A stretch of DNA of 64,000 nucleotides from Kiritimatiellia bacterium (GTDB lineage: Bacteria > Verrucomicrobiota > Kiritimatiellia > JAFGHX01), in the NCBI GenBank assembly GCA_016929905.1, contig JAFGHX010000047.1, positions 1 to 64,000 of the forward strand, given 5' to 3'. Below, one piece after another: positions 8,209 through 16,687 of the stretch (position 1 is its first letter; each line of letters starts with the position of its first letter). The notes beneath the pieces were generated by a model. That model searched no databases. It was not told the origin of the DNA and saw nothing but the letters and a program-made list of their open reading frames with translations. The position numbers and the translations under genes are program-made.

Positions 8209-9603
8209 ATGGCAGAGGGCACCTGGGAAAACACGCCAAAGCAAGCGCGCGACCTGTTCAAGAAGGGCGAAGACGCGCTGAAACACGGGAATCTGGACTA
8301 CGCCATCGACATGTTCCAGGCATGCCTGGAGCTGGCGCCGGGCCAGCTCGAGGTGCGGGCCGCGCTGCGGGCCGCCGAAGTGCAGATGAACCAGGGCAAG
8401 AAGACCGGCAGACTGTCGAGGATGTTCCATTCCATGAAGGATCTGCCGCGACTGACGAGCGGCCAGGCCCAACTGAAGGCCGGTAAGGCGCGGGAGGCGA
8501 TGGCCACGGCCGAGGCCGGCCTTCGTGACGACCCGCTGAACAAGGGCTATCTGAAGCTGCTCGGCCAGGCGGCCGACGCGGCCGGCCTGCCCGACGTGGC
8601 CATCCAGACCTTCGAGTTCGCCCGGGAACGGTATCCCGACGAGATGGACGTCCTGAAACGGCTGGGTACGCTCTATCGCAAGGTCGACAGGACCGAGGAC
8701 AGCCGGCTGTGCTTCGAGCACGTCTACGAATTGCGGCCGAACGACCCGGACGCGTTGAAGGCGCTCAAGGACGCTACGGCGCTCGAGAGTATCGCGCGGG
8801 ACGGCTGGCGCGACGCTTCCGAAGGCGGAAAGGGCTATCGCGGCGTCGTGAAGGACCTCAAGGAGGCCGCCCGGCTGGAACGCGAATCCAAGGCCGTCCA
8901 GGCACAAAGCGACCTGGACATCATGATCGAGGACATGCAGAAGAAGATCGCGGCCGACCCCGAAAACCCGAACTACCGGCGCAATCTGGCGACTCTGTAC
9001 GTCAAGCGCAACATGCTGGACGAAGCATTCAGCGTCCTGGAAGAGGCGCAGAAGATGAGCGGCTCGCGCGACCCGCAGATCGACGCCGAGATCAGCGTCG
9101 TGCGGGCCCGGCAGTTCGACAGGGAAATCGACGCGCTCAAGAAGGCCGGCAACACGGCGGCCGCCGAGGCGAAGGCCGCTGAAAAGGACACGTTCATCAT
9201 GTCCGAGATGGCCGATCGGGTGCAGCGCTATCCCAACGACTTGCAGTTCCGGTTCGAGTACGGGGTGCTGCTGTTCGAGCACGGGCAGGTCAACGAGGCC
9301 ATCCAGCAGTTCCAGCTCTCCCAACGCAACCCGAAGAACCGGAGCCGTTCGCTGTACTTCCTGGCCCTGTGCTTCGAACAGAAGAGCCAGTACGACCTCG
9401 CCACCGAGCAACTCGAGAAGGCGGCGAGCGAAATCCACGCGATGGACCAGATGAAGAAGGACATCCTGTACGAGATCGGCCAGATCGCGGAGAAGATCGG
9501 CAATCCGCAGAAAGCGGCCGGCTACTACAAGGATATCTACCAGGTGGATATCGGCTACAAGGATGTGGCCGAGAAGGTCGAGAAGCTGTACGGCAATCCG
9601 TGA
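8209..9603 (+). CDS. Tetratricopeptide-repeat protein
   Basis: A 464-residue protein with no signal peptide or membrane segment, so probably cytoplasmic. TPR-like helical pairs appear at about 13-60 (ARDLFKKGEDALKHGNLDYAIDMFQACL), 115-200, 250-300, and again near 340-450 (FEYGVLLFEHGQVNEAIQQF, LYFLALCFEQKSQYDLATEQL). A charged, coiled-coil-like stretch of about 200-260 links the two halves. Such proteins are scaffolds for protein assembly; no partner can be read from the context. The ATG at 8209 follows GAGAGGGG. A convergent glycosyltransferase lies 57 bases downstream. Confidence 0.85.
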   Translation: MAEGTWENTPKQARDLFKKGEDALKHGNLDYAIDMFQACLELAPGQLEVRAALRAAEVQMNQGKKTGRLSRMFHSMKDLPRLTSGQAQLKAGKAREAMATAEAGLRDDPLNKGYLKLLGQAADAAGLPDVAIQTFEFARERYPDEMDVLKRLGTLYRKVDRTEDSRLCFEHVYELRPNDPDALKALKDATALESIARDGWRDASEGGKGYRGVVKDLKEAARLERESKAVQAQSDLDIMIEDMQKKIAADPENPNYRRNLATLYVKRNMLDEAFSVLEEAQKMSGSRDPQIDAEISVVRARQFDREIDALKKAGNTAAAEAKAAEKDTFIMSEMADRVQRYPNDLQFRFEYGVLLFEHGQVNEAIQQFQLSQRNPKNRSRSLYFLALCFEQKSQYDLATEQLEKAASEIHAMDQMKKDILYEIGQIAEKIGNPQKAAGYYKDIYQVDIGYKDVAEKVEKLYGNP

Positions 9604-9660
9604 AGAGCGATCAATAGCCAGAAGGAAACTTCCAGGGAATCCTTCGTCGGCGCCATCACG

Positions 9661-11946
9661 CTACTTGCGGACCAGCACTTTCTCGGCGACGACTTCGTAC
9701 ATCATCAGCAGCGAGTTGAGCCAGGAGAGCGTCGCCTCCGCGCCCTGATTGGCATTCGTCCCGTGCGGCTGCAGGCAATCGTTGCAGGCGCCCGTCGCGA
9801 AGTCGTACATGGGCACGTTCAGATCGTTCCGGCCGAGGAACCAGGCCAGACACCGCCGGCACTCTTCCAGCCACCGATTGTCGCCCGTGGCGCGGAACGC
9901 CTCCGCGCACGCCTCGATCAAGCCGAGCACGTCGGACGGGAGCTGGTCGAAACTGGCCCGGTCGCCGTGCCGCGTGAGGCCGCCCATGTTGCCGATCACG
10001 GTGAGGTGGCCGGCCGGCGCGGTCTGGTGCCGCAGGAGCCAATCCAGCCGTTTCAGGCCGACCTCCAGCATGTTATCGGCGGGGATCCAGCGCCCCGCGA
10101 GGATGAGGGCATGCGGGATCTTGGCGCTGTGCGTGGTGACGACATCCTCGTACCACGGCCACTCCGCGTCGGCGTTGTTCTCGAACAGGCGCAGAATGCG
10201 TTCCGCGAAGACGATGCGCAGCCGCCGCACGTTGGCGTCGCCGCCGTAGATTCGGAGGTAGGAATGCAGCCCGATGAGCGCGTAGGCCAGCGCGTGGGGC
10301 GAGACGAAATCCTCGACGACGTCGATCGCGTCGATGAACAGCCGCGCGGCCATGTCCCGAATGGTGTGCGTGGGCTCGCACTTCACCGCGACGCCCAGCC
10401 CGTACAGGGCCCGGCCGTGCACGTCTTCGCTGCCGATTTCCTCCAGCCAGCGGCGGTCGTAGGACATGAAGTCCCGGAATCGCCGGTGCTCGGGGTTGAA
10501 GGCGTGGCAGAGAAACGCCAGGTAGCGCTGGATGAGCGGGATGACGGACTCGTCCTCCTGCAGCGCGTAGTACATGCTCAACGCCAGCAGCGCGCGCGCG
10601 TTGTTGTATGTCGAATAGCCGTAGAGCCTGTTGGGCGTCGCATACGTCGCGTGCTGCAGGATGCCGGTGTCGTCGGTCAACAGCCGGATATGGCTCAAAT
10701 CCGGCTCGGGCAGTTCGTCGAGCACTTTCGGTATCCGCTCCAGGCCGTGGCGCGGGGCGGGCGTGGCGGCACGGTGCTGGCGCGCCTCTTCGATCAAGTC
10801 CAGGTAACTGTGCGCCACCTCTTCCCAGATCATGGGCCGGCAGTGCTGGTAGACGCGCTTGCGCATCGCGTTGCGCTGCAGATCGTCGGAGAGCAGTTCG
10901 CAGATCGTGGCGGCCATCGCGGCCGAGTCGCCGAACGGGACCAGCCGGCCGCGCTCTTCGGCCAGCAGTTCCACGGCATACTTGTAGGGCGTCGACACAA
11001 CGGCCTTCCCGGCGCCCGCCGTGTAGGCCAGCGTGCCGGAGACGATCTGCTCCGATGAGAGGTAAGGGGTGACGTAGACGTCCGCCGCCCCGATGTACTG
11101 ACACAACACCTCCAGACTCACGAACTGGCTGTGGAACAGGACGTGCTCCTCCATACCCAGCTTGGCGACCCGCTGCTGCAGCCCGCGCAGGTAGGCGTCG
11201 CCGGTCACTTTCATGATATGCGGGTGCGTGGCGCCGAGAATGACGTAGACGGCGTCCGGATGGTGCCGCACGATCTCGGGCATGGCGTCGATCATGATCT
11301 CGATGCCCTTCCCCGGGCTGAGCAGGCCGAAGGTGAGAAGGACCTTGCGCCCCTCCACGTTGAACTGGTCCTTGTAGAAGCTCGGGTCCACGAACGGCAC
11401 GTCGGGGATGCCGTGCGGGATGTAGGCGATGCGGGAGCGGTCCACGCCGTAGATGTCCACAAGCATCTCGACGCCCAGATGACTCATCGCCACCAGCCGC
11501 TCGGAATACTGGCCGAGCTCCTGGATGATGGTGCGCTGTTCGTCGGACGGGTCCGCCAGGATCGTATGCAGCGTGGTGATGATGGGCGTGCGCAGCGCCT
11601 GCAGCAGGTGCAGAATGTAGGCGCCGCTGCTGCCGCCGTAGATCCCGTACTCGTGCTGCAGAATCACGACGTCCGGCTGGTTGATCTCCAGGAAATCGGC
11701 CGCGCGCAGATAGTCGGCCTGCACCTTGTCGCGCACCTGGAACTTGACCCGGGCCGGATAGTCGTAGCCGCCCTCGATGTCGTCCATCGCCACGTTCATC
11801 ACCTGCTCCTGCCGGCGCATTTCGAGCGAGATCGCCTCGGAGATATCCGTGGTGAAGGTGGCGATGCCGCACTTGCGCGGCAAGTAGTTGCCGATCACGG
11901 CGACGCAATTCAGCCTGTGCGTTCTGCGCTTTCTCGCTTTTGCCAT
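9661..11946 (-). CDS. GT4-family glycosyltransferase with C-terminal alpha/alpha-helical domain
   Basis: A 761-residue protein. Residues about 12-400 form a GT-B, GT4-type glycosyltransferase: GNYLPRKCGIATFTTD at the N-terminus, LQHEYGIYGG, TFGLLSPGKGIEIMIDAMPEI as the nucleotide-sugar domain signature, and EQIVSGTLAYTAGAGKAVVST covering the donor-binding loop. Residues about 420-755 are helical with repeating W/Y/H patterns (YGYSTYNNARALLAL, HGRALYGLGVAVK), suggesting an alpha/alpha-toroid. No signal peptide is present. It is the second gene of a pair with a GH130 enzyme 52 bases upstream. GT4-GH130 pairs are recurrent and usually linked to mannose-containing glycans, so synthesis plus phosphorolysis of a mannoside is a plausible joint role. 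Confidence 0.85.
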   Translation of the reverse strand: MAKARKRRTHRLNCVAVIGNYLPRKCGIATFTTDISEAISLEMRRQEQVMNVAMDDIEGGYDYPARVKFQVRDKVQADYLRAADFLEINQPDVVILQHEYGIYGGSSGAYILHLLQALRTPIITTLHTILADPSDEQRTIIQELGQYSERLVAMSHLGVEMLVDIYGVDRSRIAYIPHGIPDVPFVDPSFYKDQFNVEGRKVLLTFGLLSPGKGIEIMIDAMPEIVRHHPDAVYVILGATHPHIMKVTGDAYLRGLQQRVAKLGMEEHVLFHSQFVSLEVLCQYIGAADVYVTPYLSSEQIVSGTLAYTAGAGKAVVSTPYKYAVELLAEERGRLVPFGDSAAMAATICELLSDDLQRNAMRKRVYQHCRPMIWEEVAHSYLDLIEEARQHRAATPAPRHGLERIPKVLDELPEPDLSHIRLLTDDTGILQHATYATPNRLYGYSTYNNARALLALSMYYALQEDESVIPLIQRYLAFLCHAFNPEHRRFRDFMSYDRRWLEEIGSEDVHGRALYGLGVAVKCEPTHTIRDMAARLFIDAIDVVEDFVSPHALAYALIGLHSYLRIYGGDANVRRLRIVFAERILRLFENNADAEWPWYEDVVTTHSAKIPHALILAGRWIPADNMLEVGLKRLDWLLRHQTAPAGHLTVIGNMGGLTRHGDRASFDQLPSDVLGLIEACAEAFRATGDNRWLEECRRCLAWFLGRNDLNVPMYDFATGACNDCLQPHGTNANQGAEATLSWLNSLLMMYEVVAEKVLVRK

Positions 11947-11998
11947 ATCGTATCACTCCATCGGCACGCCGGGCAGCGCGCGGCGGCGGGCGCGTACG

Positions 11999-12919
11999 CT
12001 AGATTACCGGTTCCGACAATACGGTGTCCAGCATGTCCGGCACGGAAATCGTGGCCAGACACACGGAAGAATCGGCGGCCCCGTAATACACCCACAGCTC
12101 CGAGCCGCGCACGAAGCCGCCGCACGGAAACACGACGTTGCCCACGTCGCCCAGCCGCTCGTAGGAGGTCTCCGGGCCGAGAAACCACCGGCGCGAGCGG
12201 GCGATCATCCGGGCCGGATTCTCGCGGTCGAGCAGCACGGCCCCCACGCGGTATATCGGGCCGCTGACCATGCCCTTGACCCCGTGGTAAAGAACCAGCC
12301 ACCCGCACTCGGTCTCGATGGGCGTCACGCCCGCGCCCACCCGAAGCCCGTCCCACCACGGTCCGCCGCGGGGCGGAACGACCATCTCCGAGCGGCCCCA
12401 GTAGATCAGATCCGGCGAGTAGGCGATCCAGATGCTGCCCCCGCCGCTCGCCGGCCGGTGCAGCATCGCGTACAGCCCGTTGATCTTCCGGGGAAACAGC
12501 ACGGCGTTCTTGTTGTCGGATGGGAACGCGAGCCCGAGCCGCTCGATGTTGCGGAAGTCGGAGGTCAGCGCCACGGCGATCGAGTGCCCCGCACAGTGGC
12601 ACGCCGTGTAGGTCAGCCCCCACACGCCCTTGTCGGGCAGGTACGTGACCCGGCAGTCCTCCACCCCGTACTCCTCGTACATGTCGCCGTCGTCCGGGTG
12701 CACCAGCGCCCGGTCGCTCACGCGCCAGTTCGTGATCCCGTCCTCGCTGCGCGCCACGATCAGGTGCGAACGGCCGGACAGGCTCTCCACCCGCATCACC
12801 AGCACCACCTCGTCACCCAAATCCGCCGCACCGGCATTGAAAACCGTGTTGGCCCGGTACGGCAGGTCGTCCTTCGTGATCAGCGGGTTCTTCTCACATC
12901 GCAGGAAACTGCAGTCCAT
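11999..12919 (-). CDS. GH130 glycoside hydrolase/phosphorylase
   Basis: A 306-residue cytoplasmic five-bladed propeller enzyme of the GH130 family, which contains beta-mannoside phosphorylases and hydrolases. Seen motifs include NPLITKDDLPYRANTVFNAGA, VMRVE, the YGVEDCRV segment holding the catalytic Asp (residue 88), and GPWWDGLRVGAGVTPIET, YHGV and GAVLLD later on. The ATG at 12919 is chosen over an upstream in-frame start because GGGGGG precedes it. Substrate cannot be read from sequence. It is co-directional with and upstream of the GT4 protein. Confidence 0.9.
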   Translation of the reverse strand: MDCSFLRCEKNPLITKDDLPYRANTVFNAGAADLGDEVVLVMRVESLSGRSHLIVARSEDGITNWRVSDRALVHPDDGDMYEEYGVEDCRVTYLPDKGVWGLTYTACHCAGHSIAVALTSDFRNIERLGLAFPSDNKNAVLFPRKINGLYAMLHRPASGGGSIWIAYSPDLIYWGRSEMVVPPRGGPWWDGLRVGAGVTPIETECGWLVLYHGVKGMVSGPIYRVGAVLLDRENPARMIARSRRWFLGPETSYERLGDVGNVVFPCGGFVRGSELWVYYGAADSSVCLATISVPDMLDTVLSEPVI

Positions 12920-13149
12920 AGTCCCCCCGTTAAGGCCGGGCCGCGCCGGCACAGGCGCCCGGCAGACCGCGTGCCGGATCGCTCGGGTTGGCCTTGCGCA
13001 GCGGAACGTCGGAACCGCATCGGCACCGATACGTTCCGAGTGGCGTGAAGACGGTTACTCGTCTCATACTCCGCCCGTTTTGTCAAACATTCTTTTGGCG
13101 CCCCGCGCAGGCTTGCCCTTTGACCGCGGATTGGGCATAGTCGCGGCTG

Positions 13150-13869
13150 ATGGCGGAAACGGGCATACGTCTGCAGAAATTCATGGCCGACGCGGGGGTC
13201 GGGTCCCGGCGGCAGTGCGAGCGCCACATCCAGGCCGGCCGTGTGCGGGTCAACGGGGAGGTCGTCACCCGGCTCGGCACTCGGGTGGATCCGAACCGCG
13301 ACGGCGTGTGCGTCGACGGCGAACCGCTGACCGCCCGCGCCAGACCGGCCCGGACCGTCATGCTGCACAAACCGCGCGGGTACGTCTGCAGCCGGTCCAC
13401 GCGCGAGGGGCGCAGCATCTATGAACTGCTCACCGCCATCCCGGAGCCGCTCGATCCCGTCGGGCGGCTGGACAAGAACAGCGAAGGCTTGCTGCTGCTG
13501 TCCGACGACGGCGGGCTGGTCCACCGGCTGTCCCATCCCCGGTTCGAGCACCCCAAGACCTACCAGGTCACCGTCAGCGGCACGGTCTCGCCCGCGGTCA
13601 TCGCGCGGCTCGGCGCCCCCCTGTGCATCGACGGTTACCGCACACGCCCGGCGCACGTGCGGGTTCTGCGCAAGAGCCGCCAGCCCGGCCGGGTCGTACT
13701 CGAATTCACCTTGCGCGAGGGGCGCAAGCGCCAGATACGCAGGATGTGCGAACACGCCGGGCTCAACGTCCACCGGCTCGTGCGCCGGCGAATCGGCACG
13801 CTCGCCCTGGGCGGGCTCAAACCGGGCCAGTGGCGGGATGTCTCGGCGGAGGAACTGCGCGCGCTCTAG
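13150..13869 (+). CDS. rluB: RsuA/RluB-family rRNA pseudouridine synthase
   Basis: A 239-residue enzyme converting a specific rRNA uridine to pseudouridine. An N-terminal S4 RNA-binding domain covers about 6-65 (IRLQKFMADAGVGSRRQCERHIQAGRV). The catalytic motif GRLDKNSEGLLLLSDDG at about 104-120 has the nucleophilic Asp. It is followed by HPKTYQVTVSG and EGRKRQIRRMCEHAG, standard for the RsuA/RluB/RluE/RluF family. Length fits RluB better than the longer RluF, but the exact target site is inferred. Confidence 0.9.
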   Translation: MAETGIRLQKFMADAGVGSRRQCERHIQAGRVRVNGEVVTRLGTRVDPNRDGVCVDGEPLTARARPARTVMLHKPRGYVCSRSTREGRSIYELLTAIPEPLDPVGRLDKNSEGLLLLSDDGGLVHRLSHPRFEHPKTYQVTVSGTVSPAVIARLGAPLCIDGYRTRPAHVRVLRKSRQPGRVVLEFTLREGRKRQIRRMCEHAGLNVHRLVRRRIGTLALGGLKPGQWRDVSAEELRAL

Positions 13870-13917
13870 CCTGAAACTTGGCGGTCTGGGTGGAAGCGCC
13901 GGGCTGCTCGGCGAACT

Positions 13918-14082
13918 GTGGTGCCGCTTTGGCTCCGAAAAAGCACGGCCATCTTGCCCCATCTGCGGGTTTCCCGGGGATCGCCGCGCACCAGAGTGCA
14001 GCGGCGACCCCGGCGCACCCGCATCTGGGACAAGCTGCCCGCACTTTTTCCTCGGCCCTTCGGGCAACCAAAGCGGCACCAC
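13918..14082. repeat. ~165-bp imperfect inverted repeat
   Basis: The outer arms are a perfect 15-bp inverted repeat: GTGGTGCCGCTTTGG at 13918-13932 and its complement at 14068-14082. The interior continues to pair with mismatches; for example CTTGCCCCATCTGCGGGT on the left pairs with ACCCGCATCTGGGACAAG on the right. The centre is near 14000. A transcript would fold into one long hairpin. It resembles a MITE or REP-type element more than a terminator. Confidence 0.75.
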
Positions 14083-14089
14083 GTTGCCC

Positions 14090-14124
14090 AAAATTCTTGG
14101 CGCCGTGGCGGCGCCGCGAATTTT
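14090..14124. repeat. Second palindrome: 16-bp arms, 3-nt loop
   Basis: AAAATTCTTGGCGCCG at 14090-14105 pairs with CGGCGCCGCGAATTTT at 14109-14124 with two mismatches. The right arm ends in TTTT, so it could serve as a terminator for the upstream pseudouridine synthase gene, though it is 220 bases away. Confidence 0.65.
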
Positions 14125-14262
14125 CTCGGAAACAGGAGGTGGCATGCCGGGCGGGGCGTGGCTCGCGCACGCTGGCGTTCACGACGGAGTTTCCACCGCG
14201 CTATATCCGGCGCTGCACAGTGCGCCGGGGGCCTTGCTGAAAGTCCCCGAGGATTTCCGCGG

Positions 14263-15150
14263 TCAGGCGACCCGGAACCAGTCGATCTGTTCCATGTGCA
14301 TATACTCGATTTCCAGCTGGGCTTTGACCATGCCCGCAATCTGGTCGTCGAGCCCAAGCGCCTCGCGGCTCGCGCGGTAGGCCTCTTCCTGCGACCGGTC
14401 GAAGTCGCTGTACCCGTAGTCCAGCTCGGCACAGAGCGCTTCGGAGACCCGGACGGCATGGGTCAGCGTTCTGTACTCTTCGTTCTGGACCTCCAGGTCG
14501 TGGTGGTGCCGAATGGCGGTGACGATATGGTCGGCAAACCCCCATCGCCGCCCGACCTCGGCGCCGATCACGTCGTGCGTGGTCCCCAGGAAAAGCCGCT
14601 CCTGCTCGATCAGGCTGGTCCCGCTCTGGTACTGCGCCGCCACGGCGTCGCGAAACCCGTCTTCGAACAGGAACTGGTGCTCGAGCACGATCCCGATATC
14701 GTGCAGCAGCCCGGCAAGGTACGGATCGTAGCTCCTGTTCACGCTGAGGCTGGAATAGAGCAGCCGCGCACCCATGCCCACGCACATGCTGTGCTGCCAC
14801 AGGCGCGGAAGCGAATACTCATGTATCGTGCGGGATGACTTGAACAGATCGCAGATGATGGCCGAAACCGCCACCTCTCTGGCCGCCTTGAACCCGATCC
14901 GGACAATGGCCTCTTCGATCGTGTCGACATGCGTGCGCGTCAGCGTCGAATGCAGCACCGAGTTGGCGGTCTTCAGCAGCCTGGCGGCGGAGGACTGGTC
15001 CTTGCCGAAAATCGCCCCCAGATCGGCCGCGCTCGCCTGCGGATCGCTGCTGATTTGAAGAATCTGAAACAGAATCGACGGGATCGTCGAGAGCTGCTCG
15101 TTCTGAAGCCCGAGCAGAACCCGGTTCAGGCAATCCTTGCCGTCGCTCAT
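14263..15150 (-). CDS. HDOD-domain signalling protein
   Basis: A 295-residue cytoplasmic protein with an HDOD domain over about 10-220, a catalytically atypical relative of HD phosphohydrolases found in bacterial signalling proteins. Seen features are PSILFQILQISSDPQASAADLG near the N-terminus and KDQSSAARLLKTANS. YLAGLLHDIGIVL gives the HD-like motif, and AIRHHHDLE is the second His cluster. It has no attached kinase, receiver or GGDEF domain. Role in regulation is inferred from the family only. Confidence 0.85.
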   Translation of the reverse strand: MSDGKDCLNRVLLGLQNEQLSTIPSILFQILQISSDPQASAADLGAIFGKDQSSAARLLKTANSVLHSTLTRTHVDTIEEAIVRIGFKAAREVAVSAIICDLFKSSRTIHEYSLPRLWQHSMCVGMGARLLYSSLSVNRSYDPYLAGLLHDIGIVLEHQFLFEDGFRDAVAAQYQSGTSLIEQERLFLGTTHDVIGAEVGRRWGFADHIVTAIRHHHDLEVQNEEYRTLTHAVRVSEALCAELDYGYSDFDRSQEEAYRASREALGLDDQIAGMVKAQLEIEYMHMEQIDWFRVA

Positions 15151-15264
15151 CTATGCACCTACCCGTAAGCTGGCGCCGTAACGCCGCCGTCACACACCAT
15201 CCGTATTGTGGCCGCCCCGCCTCCGGAATGCAAGCGTTTTCCTGGCACGACGCGCGGTCGCGCT

Positions 15265-16539
15265 TCAGAGCCGGTACGCGTCAAGCACCTTGCACAAAGC
15301 CTCCACGCTGCGGGTCATCAGCTCGGCGGAGTAAACCGGATGCGGAAACAGATTCACCGTGCGGTCGCGCAGCCACCGCGCGTTCGGGCAGACGACATCC
15401 CGGTAGTTGACGGATTCGGGGGCGGTGTACTCCCGGGACTCGAACGGGAAGTTGTGCGCGCCGAAGCCCCTGTGCTCCCGGTAGGCCTGCTCCCGGTAGG
15501 ATTCCGGCCAGAGGATGCCGTAGGCGGGGACCCCTTCCGCCTTGACCGCCCGCACGATCTGATCCGCGCCCACCGCCAACCGGTCCGAATCCAGCACGAC
15601 GGGCGCCCACCAAAACGCGTTGCGCCGCTCGTCGCTGTCGAACGGCGGGTACAGGACGTCGTCGCGCCTCTTCAGCATGTCGATCACGATCCGCCCGTTC
15701 CGCCTTCGGGCCGGCAGGTTCCACGACTCGAACCTGGCCAGCTCGGTCAGCCCGATAACCGCCTGGATCTCGGTCAGCCGGTAGTTGAATCCGATTCGCC
15801 GGTGAATGTACGGCAGCTTGTCGTCCGCACCCAGCAGGTTCTCCCGCTTCCGCACGTCATAGCCGTGGTCCCGGAACGACTTGCACTCCCACATCAGGGC
15901 CTCGTCGTCGGTGATCACCGCGCCGCCTTCGCCGCCGGTCGTGAAACTCTTGCTCTGGCAGAAGCTGAAACAGCCGATATCGCCGATCGTGCCGACCTTG
16001 CGCCCCTTGTAAACGCCGCCATGCGCCTGGGCACAGTCTTCGATCACCTTCACCTTGTGCCGGCGGGCCAGCTCCAGGATGGGGTCCATGTCGGCCACGA
16101 TCCCGTACAGATGCACGACGATGACGGCTTTCGTGCGGTCCGTGATCTTGCGCGCGATGTCCGCCACGCTGATGGCGTGGTCCTCGCGGTTCGAGTCGGC
16201 GAACACCGGAATGGCGCCCGCCTGCGTCACGCACATGGAGGAACCGATGAAGGTGTAGGAGGGGCATATCACCTCGTCGCCCGGCCCGATGCCGAGCGCG
16301 GCCAGCGCCGTGTGCAGCGCGCAGGTCCCGTTCATCGTGGCGATGCCGTAGCGGGCGCCGCAATATGCCGCCCAAGCCTGCTCGAACTCCCGCCCTTTCG
16401 TGCCCGTCCAGTAGTTGACCTTGCCCGTCTTCAGCGGCTCGAGAACGGCGTCAAATCCGCCTTCGTCGAAGGACGGCCACGTCGGAAATCGCTCCGTGAC
16501 GTGAGGCCGGCCTCCCTCAATAGCCAAGTCTCGACTCAT
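15265..16539 (-). CDS. DegT/DnrJ/EryC1/StrS-family PLP-dependent aminotransferase
   Basis: A 424-residue cytoplasmic enzyme. Members transfer an amino group from Glu or Gln to a keto-sugar nucleotide for LPS, O-antigen or antibiotic sugars. The start at 16539 has GGAG upstream. Seen motifs are TMNGTCALHTALAALGIGPGDEVICPSYTFIGS, VIEDCAQAHGG with the PLP-binding Asp, and CFSFCQSKSFTTGGEGGA with the Schiff-base lysine at 197. RIGFNYRLTEIQAVIG follows. No other nucleotide-sugar genes are adjacent. The length and the C-terminal FPFESREYTAPE insert are a little unusual for ArnB-like members and closer to StsC/AHBA-synthase-like ones. Confidence 0.9.
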   Translation of the reverse strand: MSRDLAIEGGRPHVTERFPTWPSFDEGGFDAVLEPLKTGKVNYWTGTKGREFEQAWAAYCGARYGIATMNGTCALHTALAALGIGPGDEVICPSYTFIGSSMCVTQAGAIPVFADSNREDHAISVADIARKITDRTKAVIVVHLYGIVADMDPILELARRHKVKVIEDCAQAHGGVYKGRKVGTIGDIGCFSFCQSKSFTTGGEGGAVITDDEALMWECKSFRDHGYDVRKRENLLGADDKLPYIHRRIGFNYRLTEIQAVIGLTELARFESWNLPARRRNGRIVIDMLKRRDDVLYPPFDSDERRNAFWWAPVVLDSDRLAVGADQIVRAVKAEGVPAYGILWPESYREQAYREHRGFGAHNFPFESREYTAPESVNYRDVVCPNARWLRDRTVNLFPHPVYSAELMTRSVEALCKVLDAYRL

Positions 16540-16687
16540 GCCCCGTTCTCCATCACCCGGCCACGCGGCCGCCAGCGCCCCGCCGGGCATACGGCTCCCG
16601 TCCGATGAAGCAGATCGTATGCCACGGCAGCCCGACGCGCCGGCCGTCTGTCAGCCTCTGAAGCCGCGCTTCGCTCGACGCAGGCTC

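Larger units (their letters stand above)
13870..14262. other. Gene-free gap with two large imperfect palindromes
   Basis: A 393-base gap between convergent genes. Several overlapping ORFs exist but are unrelated to any family I recognise and lie within the palindromic DNA, so no gene is called. The two palindromes are listed separately. Confidence 0.6.

Noticed and set aside
13866..14459. Overlapping frames in the palindromic gap after the pseudouridine synthase
   Set aside because: They have no family similarity, no ribosome-binding site and run into the HDOD gene in another frame.
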